From Lingula anatina (taxonomy: Eukaryota > Brachiopoda > Lingulata > Lingulida > Lingulidae), in contig NW_019775487.1 of the NCBI RefSeq assembly GCF_001039355.2, forward strand, positions 308,817 to 362,521: DNA of 53,705 bases. The letters are read 5' to 3'. This document shows, piece after piece, positions 38,390 to 53,705 of the stretch (positions within the stretch are counted from its first letter, which is position 1; each line of letters starts with the position of its first letter). Made by a program: the position numbers and the translations under genes. The notes under the pieces were generated by a model. That model had not been told where the DNA came from and did no database searches. It saw only the letters and a program-made list of their open reading frames with translations.

Positions 38390-39877
38390 ATGTTTATTAT
38401 AGTTAAATACGGGAACAACGAGGAGTTGATCTGCAACCCGAGCTGTGCCGTAGTGAACCTGCTCAACAACATTAAGAAACGGACAGGCTTCGGTAACACT
38501 CCAGTTAGCCTGGACTTGTCCGACGAAACAGGTGAGGGTCGGTAGGGGGTTACTTGATTCCATATCAAGTGGAACGTTAAATTAATGAAGTATCTTCATG
38601 CAGCAAAACTCGGCTGTGATTTTGAGAAAAAGTGCTACCCGGCTCCAAGATCGTTTCCGTGAACTTTTGATACTAAGATAAGGAACCGCCATATGAGTTC
38701 TAACGCTAAGTTTTTTAGATCCCGACACGTATTGCTAGTTAATCAAATTAGCATTTGAATTGTGTTACGTTTCATCGTGTTAATACCAGTCAAATCTTTA
38801 TACTATTATGTACAGTGGTCTACGAAGTTTTCTCTCTTCGGACACATCGCTACTAAACGTACTCTACTACATGTACTACCGGGTCGGTACTACTATTACT
38901 ACTAGAATAGTACTACTATCGTTCACTATACTAATTACAATACATATGACAAGCCATGAAAATCTGCTGAATTCGCCCTATCCCCCTTTAAATGAAATAA
39001 CTGAATATCTGCCGGACCGGTATGGTTTATTTAACAACTTGTATTTATGTACTCTTTCACTTCATTATAACAAGGAGTTATAACAGAAGGAGATTACACG
39101 CGTGGGGGCGGAGCCCGTATTACGGTCTCTCATTGGTCGGAATGAATAGAACCCAGAGAACAATAGATGCCTATCTCTGTTACGCTTAATTGCTACTCTC
39201 GTTTAAATCTCGTTTGTNGCATCGGACAATAGAGAGGCTTGCGTGTAATCTCCTTCTGTTATAACTCCTTGATTATAAGCACCTGAAAAATGTCGGTCGT
39301 GCATAAGAGTTAATCGGCTTGGTCAAATAACAACGTTTTATCATTCTAGTTCATTAATGAAAAAGTTAAAGATAAGCTAACCAAGTAAATAAAACATCAG
39401 CCCGTGGATGGGAGGTTTTATATAGCGTTTATTGATCCAGAGTCGTTAATCATGTCATCATTAGTTTACATGCTATCTGAAGAGTGCCAATTTCTCGATT
39501 TAAAATGTCGTCTCAAGTAGATTTCTATATTTGCAGGTTTGATAAAGGAGTTGGATGCACACAAGCACGATTATGCAACCAAATATCTGGTCTCCCACAA
39601 CACTTACATCCTAGTGGAGAAACAGATGCTCCCACCAGACGATGACAACTACAACGGGGACGGCGACTCCTCCTCTCCTTTACCAGGAAAATACCAATAT
39701 ATACCACTCCTGGAAAAACACAATGAGATTTTCCCGAACTTGAAACTTCACGTGGCTGAAGTACAGAAGAAGAGGAAGATGCGAGCGACCAGTAAATCCC
39801 CAAGTCCCGCCGGCCGGGTCACCCTTAGCTCCAAGTCCAAGAAGAAGCCGAGTCAGTCGAAAATTGCCAAGAAATGA
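38390..39877 (+). CDS. CXorf65-like uncharacterised protein, two exons
   Basis: Exons 38390-38531 and 39537-39877 (GT-AG, phase 1), 160 residues. The N-terminus MFIIVKYGNNEELICNPSC and the junction LDLSDETG|LIKEL followed by YATKYLVSHNTYILVEKQ match the organisation of the vertebrate protein CXorf65 as I remember it (an MFIxxKxG start, a CNxxC-like segment, a DE.G motif and a later Y.L..R.TYY segment). The N-terminal half may have a ubiquitin-like or beta-grasp shape (inference). The C-terminal third is low-complexity, rich in Lys and Ser (SSKSKKKPSQSKIAKK), and probably disordered. Function is unknown; vertebrate copies tend to be testis-expressed, which would fit the CATSPERE neighbour but is weak evidence. 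Confidence 0.8.
39065..39278. repeat. Inverted repeat with a TTATAA/CAAGGAG motif in the CXorf65-like intron
   Basis: Left arm 39065-39101 and right arm 39241-39278 share 31 exact inverted bases starting CAAGGAGTTATAACAGAAGG. The 139-base centre has an N at 39218, a GGGGCGG box and an inverted CCAAT (ATTGG). The CAAGGAGTTATAAC core also occurs at the PSMC1 5' end (48411-48424, minus strand). It may be a transposon terminus or a core-promoter motif. Confidence 0.8.
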
Positions 39878-42000
39878 GGCGGTGTCCTTCTTTCTAAATG
39901 TATTATTATTATTATGAATGTTCTAGTATAATTGTGATATCTGTGATAAAGATTAGCGTGTGAGAGTTTGATGTAGGAAGTAGGGAAATGTTTAGATTAC
40001 TAAAAAGACGTAGGCTACAGATTGGGTAGTTGTGAATAGAAAACTGTGAAGGAATTTCCAACCTTGAAAGGTGAAAAGTAAAACGCCATTTATTTCGTAT
40101 ACTTGTATTGTTTGACAAAAGTAATCTTAAGGTGGATGGAGATGGCTGTGCACGTTAAGAAGAAGAGAGAACGTTATGGTTTTTGGGACTTAACTATTAC
40201 GCATGAAACCAGGGGAAAACATCAACGATCTTACCAATAACATAACTGCAATAGCCTAAGCAGGACAGGATACGATCAAATATATTTAGTATCCTAACAT
40301 TGTTTCACAAAAGTAATAATTACTAATATTTAGGTGGATCGAGATGGGTGTGTTCGTAAAGAAGAAGAAAAAGCGCTGTCGCTTTTAGTTCCTTACCATA
40401 CAATGTACAACCAGGGAAAGCTCAACGACCTTACATAACTGCGCTAGCCTACGCAGGACAAAGGCAGGTTGTATGTTGTTACGCATTTAAAGGAGAAAAA
40501 AAACTAGACGCAGAATCTGATAAATATTGTGAGCATACACGAAAATGTCTCGCCCTGAGTTATAAACTGTTGACCATGGAATTCCACCACCAGAGCTAAT
40601 TAATGGAGATGATAAACGTTCTTTGCTGGTGTTGGGGAGAAAACTAAGCCATTGACACTAAATCTCGGTGCGATCAGTCTGTCGACTACTATAACGGCAG
40701 CCAGCAATTATTAATGTGTTTTCAAAATCGATCTGTCTGCAAACTATATCAGCGGCTAATCCTGCGAGGTGCCGGCGTTCTATCACATTTTCCCGTGCGC
40801 GAAATATCGACCGGTGCATTGTGAACCGTTTTCCGTTTTTTCTTCTTTACAGCCATTCAATTTACCATGACAACGGACAAACACATTAATATGTTGAATG
40901 TACACTCGTAGACTAACAATGCAGGGTGATTAAGTATCCAAGTTCTGGGCCAAACGATGGAAAAGAGTATAATTTTTTTAGTTTGTTCATCTAGGAATTT
41001 CAGTCTCGAGGCAGTTTATATAATAGAAACTTCAATCATGTTATTTGTATACTTGCATTCGAAAAGGTTAAGAATATTTTTTAACCCAGGTGTTCGATTC
41101 GGGGGCCATTTATTCCCATATCAGTATATACCCACTGTGAGTCTCTTGAAAATGATTTTATGCTCACACAACTAATGAAAAGATGGTCGATTCATGGCAC
41201 CCCGGATTATTCAACCAGCGCTTTGACTGTAGAATATTAGAATTTTAACAGGGTTTTTATGTCCACTGACTGGTTCAGGTGCATGTTGTTTCCCCTATTA
41301 TACTAGAATATCATAGTTTATTAAATAAAACTTAAGAAAACTGAACTGTATTCGTTCATTATTTCATCGCACAAACTAAAATTTTAATGCTTGGATCACA
41401 TCTATATCCATGCTGAAAGTGCACGTTTCACATCTTGTACTTATTAGTTGGTTTTTACATAACCAAACTGATTTTATATTGATTGTGACACTTTAAGTCC
41501 AGTGTTGACAACTGCATTAATAATAATAAATTGATCTAAATAAATAAATGAAATATAAATAAATAAATAAAATAAATTTTAAAAAATGAATGGAATTGAG
41601 AAATATAATAAAGAAATTAATTAATTCAAATGCTTTATTCAATATTTAAGAGCAATGTCATACCCCCCCTCATTTTCAATTTTCCCTTTTTCAATTGGCT
41701 GTTTTTATGTCCAAAGACAACATACATCCTTTTCAAGTAACAGAATAACTACCCTCTGCTAAAAATGCACTCCCAAGATGCACTTTAGTTTACGTGTCCA
41801 TTGCTATCCATGTTGATGCCAAAAGGGGAAAATTTTTTTATCCAAACTGAATCAGCTCAGATTGTATGCCTTGCTCAATATCCGAGGAATGAGTTGCCTA
41901 TGTCACTGAAATATGTTCACAGCATATTCAAAATGACACACAGCCAGGATAAGCTGATGTCTGCTGAGTTACTATGTAGTTGATAAACACAGTGTCAAGG
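39878..42000. other. Region between convergent CXorf65-like and PSMC1 genes
   Basis: 3' UTRs of the two convergent genes. No further gene recognised. It contains a diverged tandem pair (40109-40269 and 40301-40465, roughly 192-bp period, sharing GGTGGAT.GAGATGG and CC.GGGAAA.C.TCAACGA.CTTAC) just downstream of the CXorf65-like stop. Confidence 0.5.
41634..41639 (-). terminator. PSMC1 polyadenylation signal
   Basis: AATAAA on the minus strand, about 360 bases beyond the PSMC1 stop codon. Confidence 0.5.
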
Positions 42001-48331
<6,331 letters not shown>

Positions 48332-48410
48332 TATGGAACTTCCACTCTAAATACATGTGCGCATGTCCCAATTCTTTGTCGATAGAGGTCACTGCTGTAA
48401 ACCTCCCTTT

Positions 48411-48433
48411 GGTTATAACTCCTTGTCATAACC
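48411..48433 (-). promoter_or_regulatory. TATA-like element of PSMC1 with CAAGGAGTTATAAC motif
   Basis: The minus strand reads GACAAGGAGTTATAACC about 80-100 bases upstream of the PSMC1 ATG. TTATAA could serve as a TATA box with transcription starting near TTACAGCAG. The same CAAGGAGTTATAAC core forms both arms of the inverted repeat at 39065-39278. The right palindrome arm lacks it (it has GGGTAACC at this point), so the two arms differ in core promoter. Confidence 0.4.
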
Positions 48434-48626
48434 AAGATAGAACAAGTCCTTATCTTCATCCGGTGTGTTTATATGGTATAAAAACCATTCTTAACATGAA
48501 CGATCTGGAAAAGATATGGACTAACCCAGCTTCAATATCTGATAAGATAACTCAGACCTTAACCTATAAGTCTCTGCACTCTGTATATCAGGACTAGTGG
48601 GAAAAATTAATGAGCAGCAGAACGGG
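48416..48626. other. Palindrome spacer (211 bp)
   Basis: Unique sequence between the arms, upstream of both divergent 5' ends. It contains the TATA-like motif facing PSMC1. A short open frame here (MNDLEKIWTN...) has no recognisable homology and is probably chance. Confidence 0.9.
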
Positions 48627-49636
48627 TAACCAAAGGGAGGTTTACAGCAGTGACCTCTATCGACAAAGAATTGGGACATGCGCACATGTATTTAGAGTGG
48701 AAGTTCCATAATGGTGAGTACGCTCTAATTTGTTATTGTGTATTTGGTTGTAGTATCCCATTGAAATTATTTTAAAGTGAAAGCTTAAAAGTGATAACAT
48801 AGTTTCGGATTGGTACTTTCTGAACTAAACTTGAAATAATGGTTAGATATTCATGGTAATAGAAGATATTTTTAAATGCCGGTTCAATTCGTCTCCCGAT
48901 TTTTTCTCCAATTTTTTGCTGAATCACATTTGCAACTGCCTACCTATGCAACCTATGATGGGTCACGTCAAAATACTCACCCAAGAGCCCCAGCTGTCGG
49001 CTCTCTTGTGTTTGTTTCCCTTGGTTCTATTGTGAGTTATTGTAGCCATATCCCTGGAGTGTGGGGGTTCATCGCAGTTAGAGTGGAAGGTCTTTTCAAG
49101 TCTGCTTTTGAAACTATTTAGGTATATCAGAAAATTTTTCAAACTGATCAGAAAGTTAAAATACTTATATCTTCTGAAAAGTAATGCAAAAAACAGATGA
49201 ATTCTTAAAATTTTATTTTTAAAATATTCCTACAAGCAACATAGATATTGAAGTATTTTAACTGCAAAATTTCACCAAAAGTGTCCACACTTTTCAGCTA
49301 AAGACCCATGACCACTGACCAGCAGTAATCACTCAGCTGTAGCTGCAGCTCAAAATGCTTATGACCAATTAGGGCTCTATGTTAATCTAATGACCCAAAA
49401 ACTAACCCAAATTGGCGACTGCACAATCACATGGCTGGGATGGCTTCGGTGCAGATCATGTACTATAAATGTTGCGCATCAAATAAACTATACTTCGCAT
49501 GGTTTAATTTTCATGATTTTTTAGCATAAAATTGCAAATTTCATTAACTTTAGTAGTTTACACAGAATAAATTACAAAAACTTCCATGTAGTACTTATCT
49601 GAATTTTTTAACATTTTGTCGAGGCAAAACTTAAAA
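48627..49636 (+). repeat. Right arm (1010 bp) of the palindrome, carrying a second PSMC1 exon 1
   Basis: Mirror of 47406-48415. It supplies an ATG at 48711-48713 followed by a GTGAGT donor at 48714, facing right towards the PSMC1-like/Ig exons. Confidence 0.96.
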
Positions 49637-52600
49637 GTTCTCTTTTTGAAAGCACATTAATTGCATTACTTCAGACACCTGCTTTGAACACGACAGGACT
49701 TAGCAGTGCTACCCAAGCCCCTTTTTCTAGCTTATCAAATCTTTCAAACTGAGACCTCTAAAAGCGATATGAATATAATAGTTTTCTTTGTTTAGATAAT
49801 GATTTTATTATACAAGAATTCTGACTGTATATTAATGAACTGGGTGCGTATACGTCATAGTGTTCCAGTAGGAAAAATTGCTTTAAAAATAGTACACCAC
49901 CATCGTTGATAAAGTCGCCACTGACGCTAGAAAATCCTTTTGATGGCCATTTCCCTGAGCTAAATACGTAAGTGAATATCAACAAACAGTTGTCACGCGT
50001 ATTTGTTCACAGATATACTTGATACAAACGATAAAATATACCTATTACAACATGCATCTGGTGTAAACTGAAATTGCAGCCCGTTGGCCATGGAGGAGTG
50101 TTGGTATTATCGCTGATAAAATCACCATTAGCTCTAGAAAATCCTCCTGAGGCCCATTGACTGACACTAAAAACCCTAGTGAATATAACCAAGTGGTTGT
50201 CACTAGTAATTGTCCTCTGGTCTGCTTGATATGAACGATCAAAGTTCACCAATTTAACATTGAGAGTTATGGGCGCAAGCCAATGTTTTACCCTAGTCCA
50301 AAATGAGAGCCTCGTTCTGGGTTCAGTAATCCGGTAACCGACTGTAAGAATACGCATAACGAACCTTTCTGAGATCGCATTTGGTTTCTGTATCGTATAA
50401 ATAAACTTAATTTTGCTTCAGAAATGAGTTTTATTGAACCTTTTCGCTATTACATCTTTGGAGGACAAGACAAGGTCATCGGTCATTCACTGGTCGCCAT
50501 TTTCGCGAACGAGGCAACAACTTGCTTCACTTTTCGAACTTAGAACAGAATTAGACATATGAAAGACCCCAATTTAATAATTCAAACTATAAATTTTAGA
50601 CTAAAGTACCAGAACAGAAGCTGCATAAATGTATGCAACATGATAATAGAACGTAGACGTAAGTACTCTTTGTAAGATAAGACTTTGATTACCTGTGGAC
50701 CATTCTGATTGCCAAAAAGATAAATAAACCATCTTTCTTGTGCCAAAAGGTAGGTTTTTTTTATGAAGAAGAACCCAAATGCCATCTCAGAGAGGTTTGC
50801 TATGCATACCTAGAAGTAAATATCGGTCCATTTCTATCTTTATAAGAAACACCCCTGGCATTGCTACAGTTCTTGTATTATTGGAATAGCAGACAATACT
50901 TATGTCATTACATAATTTAATTCTGAAAAAATTATTGTTGAAGATGTTTAAGGGGCCAATTGCAAAACTGCTGGGATTTATCTCCCACAATTTAATTAAT
51001 TTATTTTTTTGCCAAAACATTTTAAAGTTACATTTATTAAAAAGAGTGTGGATTCTCAGTAATGCAAATAACCATTTCTACTATGTTTTTGATATGACTT
51101 AGATAAAGTCCAAGACTGGATTTAAAAAGGTGAAATATCATAACAGAGCCGTGTATGTTGATGGCTCCATCAAGCTGGAGTCAATGCCGTAGGCGCTCAT
51201 GTCAAAATAAACCATCCCTTAACAACCCCCCCCCCCCCCCAAGTGTTGTACATCCCAGTGACAATTAGAGCGGGTTCTCATGCCTAGATCGATCATCTGG
51301 ATCAGTAAAACTTCCTGGGGAGTCTCACTAAATTGCTGTCAACTCAACCAGCTCAAATGTCTGTCATGCCTACCGAACTTGGGTAAAGATGATTACACCC
51401 TAACAGTTTTACTAGGTGTGACAGACATTTAAGACATTTAAATTTGGTACAATTTCCATAATAAGTGTTATTGAGCATTTGGTTTTATTTTTAGGACCAA
51501 AGCCAGTCTGGAGCTGAAGCAGGAAGGAAGAAAGAAGAAAAAAAATTAAAAGGATCTGAAGCAGATATAAAGTTGCCACAAAGTATTATTTTTAACAATG
51601 TTACTAATTAGACCTAGATTGTTAAATAACTATGTTGTAATCTAGTGTGCCCTTGCAATTCACAGTATGGGCTATGGAATTTATCATGTGAGTGATCACT
51701 GCAGTGATTTTCAGGTCAGAAGTATTCTATCTGAATTCAATAAATAGATCTGCTTGTGTTGTTTTTGGTAGCCTTAACTCCACTGTTCTCGTCCAACACA
51801 CTGCTGTGTGTTTTTTCATGTAACCATTATAGATGTATTTTGCAGTGGCAATGAATTTATGTTTTCATATTTCACAGGATGGATTCCATGGCCAATTTGG
51901 AAAAAGTTGCTGATTTTTTTTATTGCTTCTACCATAATGCCGCCAGTTACAGCCAACCTAGAGGAGACATGCAAAAATGGTAAGTTTCCACAGAGATTAA
52001 ATTATATTTAGTGAAATAGGTATAAGCATTATTGTACCACCAGTGTGTTGCTGGCAGTGCACGTGCTTTTAGTCCCTACCCATCTCGTCCACCTCCTCCG
52101 CCGCCATGTTACCACTATCACTTCTCCTCCTAGACTATAAGAGCCTGAGTACCCATCTCTTGGATTTAGGTCACATATAAACTTGATGCGTTCCACTTAA
52201 ATTTTTAGCTTTGTGGGTGCTCGGGTCTGGGTGGGGCGCTCGTCACAATGCACCCTTGTCTGTAATTTGCAAGTCTGATAAACTAGCACAAACTGTTATG
52301 TCTATAAGCATTTTTATTGTGATTGGGCACAAAAGAAATGAAAAGTTTTTCTATTTCCAGATAAGATCTTCAATTAATTGTTTTTTTTTCTTATTGATGA
52401 GAGCTATTGAAAACAATATATGTTATGCCCAAGCCATGTAATCTCTGAGGGAAGTCCTTTAACAAATGTGAACCAAATAGTTACAATATGTGGCTACTTC
52501 AGCATAGGGGTCAAATATGTAGCTTTTTACCTTCTTGCACTAAGGGTAACATTCACATTTCCTTCTCTTATTTGATCCTTATTGTGTAAATATACATAAC

Positions 52601-53023
52601 TCTTTTCAAATATCTAGAAGTGTTAATACCTAATTCATCAAGTAAATAGATATTACAATTTGTTTACAGCAAATGTAACGGCACTAAGTGGAAAGGACTT
52701 CACCTGTAGCTTTCAACTACCAGTAAGAGAGTCTGTGTTTTCGACTTATGTCTTGTGGAATTCCCAGCAACTATTTCAGCATGTGCAAAATTCTGATGAG
52801 CCGATACATCGGTTTACCAATTTTACTGGGCTGAAAGACAGGAGGTACATGACCATTCTTGCTGGGCTGAAAGACAGGATGAACGTGACCATTCTTAACA
52901 ATGGACATGTAAGCATGCGAATAAAGGCTGCAAGACCAGAAGACAGTGGAACGTACACATTCCAGCAAGTATTTTCAGACAGGAAGCCTATAAACACTTC
53001 TTTGAAAATAAATTTTGTTAATG
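48711..53023 (+). CDS. Candidate chimeric gene: PSMC1-derived N-terminus joined to a secreted Ig-domain protein (partial)
   Basis: Exons 48711-48713 (ATG, palindrome arm), 51495-51582, 51878-51979, 52670-53023, continuing past the window with a donor at 53024. Exon 2 reads DQSQSGAEAGRKKEEKK...SEADIKLPQ, a clear relative of PSMC1 residues 2-52 with the middle deleted. Exon 3 encodes WKKLLIFFIASTIMPPVTA, with a charged start, hydrophobic core and VTA cleavage-like end, i.e. a signal peptide or anchor, followed by NLEETCKN. Exon 4 (117 codons) is a V-set-like Ig domain: FTCSF (B strand Cys), YVLW (C strand Trp) and RPEDSGTYTF (F strand; the usual second Cys is missing). Exons 2-4 all end in phase 1. 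Gly2 is replaced by Asp, so the PSMC1 myristoylation site is lost. The exon 2 donor (A|GTATTA) is weak. The Ig exon is secure; transcription as one chimeric unit is inference. Confidence 0.6.
49770..50357 (-). pseudogene. Two diverged tandem copies of an unidentified coding-like segment
   Basis: On the minus strand, 50045-50260 reads FDRSYQADQ...DNHLVIFTRVFS...WASGGFSRANGDFISD and 49850-50040 reads, in the same frame, RLYQVYL*...DNCLLIFTYVFS...WPSKGFSSVSGDFIND. The copies are about 215 bases apart. They differ more in DNA than in protein, which hints at past coding use; the second copy has an in-frame stop. I recognise no family. The pair lies in intron 1 of the candidate chimeric gene, just outside the right palindrome arm. 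Confidence 0.4.
51285..51440. mobile_element. Diverged copy of the TAGATCGATC-TIR MITE
   Basis: Contains TAGATCGATC, CCTGGGGAGTCTCACTAAAT and AACAGTTTTACTAGGTGTGA, which align with the better copy at 53199-53397. It lies just upstream of the PSMC1-like exon. Confidence 0.5.
52828..52899 (+). repeat. In-frame 36-bp tandem duplication inside the Ig exon
   Basis: GGGCTGAAAGACAGG... occurs at 52828 and 52864, encoding GLKDRRYMTILA then GLKDRMNVTILN. The duplication keeps the frame and lies in the loop before the E strand. Confidence 0.93.
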
Positions 53024-53198
53024 GTAAGTGAAAGTACTCATATTTTCTACTAACTCAAATCATAAAGATAGAGGGCATGTTTTCCTGAAAGTCATTGGGC
53101 AATACTAAAAAAATGCATCACAGTCCTGATTTATATATTTAAAGGTAGTCTTCAGTGTTGCATCTGGGTACTAAAAACTGGGAAAGGGTGCTTTCCCA

Positions 53199-53397
53199 GA
53201 GATTTAGATCGATCTAAAGATTAAGATTTAGATTGACCTAACTCCCTGGGGGTTCCCGCTAAATTGCAGTCAGCCGAGCAGGCACCATATTTAATTACCC
53301 CCTTACAGCTTTTAGTAGGCAGGACAGACGCTTAAGCCGGCTAAGCTGACAGTAATCTAGTGAGACTCCCCACAGGGATAGATCGATCTAAAAATCT
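53199..53397. mobile_element. MITE-like element with inverted termini
   Basis: The left end (GATTTAGATCGATCTAAA ... GGGGGTTCCCGCTAAATTGCAGTCAGC) is inverted at the right end (GCTGACAGTAATCTAGTGAGACTCCC ... AGATCGATCTAAAAATC). About 200 bases, non-coding. A related copy lies at 51285-51440. Confidence 0.65.
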
Positions 53398-53705
53398 ATG
53401 GAAATGGGGTGAAATACTACAATTAAAACATCATCAAGATAGAGCATGCTGTCCTTGTAATGCACAGCTGAGTACACTTCATACAATTCTTGTAATCACA
53501 TGTATAATCTTCTTTACCTTTACTATAAACAGTGCACTCGGTAGGATTTTTCTAAGGGAGTACCGTAACCCTTGCCCAAAAAAAGAAGGGGTAATTTTCA
53601 AAATGAAGGGGTAAAATTAAAAAATGCTCATCAAGGTGTAATTACTATGTCACCTTATAGTGTTGTTTCTTTGGCTTTTTCTCCAAAAATCAGTGGGGGG
53701 GGGGG

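Noticed and set aside
51878-51979. Alternative frame starting MDSMANLEKVADFFYC in the signal-peptide exon
   Set aside because: It does not stay open into the Ig exon; the other frame matches the phase on both sides and gives a convincing signal peptide.

Overview
This window is metazoan nuclear DNA: AT-rich, with many short GT-AG exons, simple repeats, MITE-like elements, a 142-base run of N and three single Ns. MEIS, CATSPERE, TRIM-NHL and a CXorf65-like gene together, plus the repeat landscape, suggest a lophotrochozoan, probably a bivalve mollusc. That taxon call is inference; no database search was possible.

Layout. (1) 1-9000, plus strand: the last three coding exons of a MEIS/homothorax homeobox gene, followed by a long AT-rich 3' region. 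The homeodomain exon offers two 5' splice sites (GC and GT) that differ by exactly 26 codons. (2) 15966-36505, plus strand: an essentially complete CATSPERE-like gene (sperm CatSper channel auxiliary subunit epsilon) that I could phase across 34 exons. Part of exon 23 lies in the N gap. Intron 7 holds an antisense two-coding-exon TRIM-NHL gene (19118-21644). Intron 20 holds a 1-kb element with terminal inverted repeats that carries its own exon-like ORF. (3) 38390-39877, plus strand: a two-exon CXorf65-like gene whose intron contains a short inverted repeat. (4) 42001-48331, minus strand: PSMC1 (26S proteasome ATPase Rpt2), 11 exons, complete. (5) 47406-49636: a palindrome with two 1010-bp arms and a 211-bp spacer, which duplicates the PSMC1 promoter, start codon and most of intron 1 in inverted orientation. 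(6) 48711-53023 and beyond, plus strand: a candidate chimeric gene. It begins with the palindrome copy of PSMC1 exon 1, continues with a shortened copy of PSMC1 exons 2-3, and then runs in frame into a signal-peptide-like exon and an immunoglobulin-domain exon.

Two observations stand out. First, the palindrome appears to have placed a proteasome-gene promoter and N-terminus in front of an Ig-domain gene; all splice phases agree. Second, six separate exon ends in this window (five in CATSPERE, one in PSMC1) have been tandemly duplicated together with their 5' splice sites, giving arrays of extra or decayed donors.

Functional grouping: CATSPERE acts in sperm, and the CXorf65-like gene beside it may be germline-related (weak inference). 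MEIS, PSMC1, TRIM-NHL and the Ig gene show no obvious pathway link; their adjacency is typical of animal gene order.
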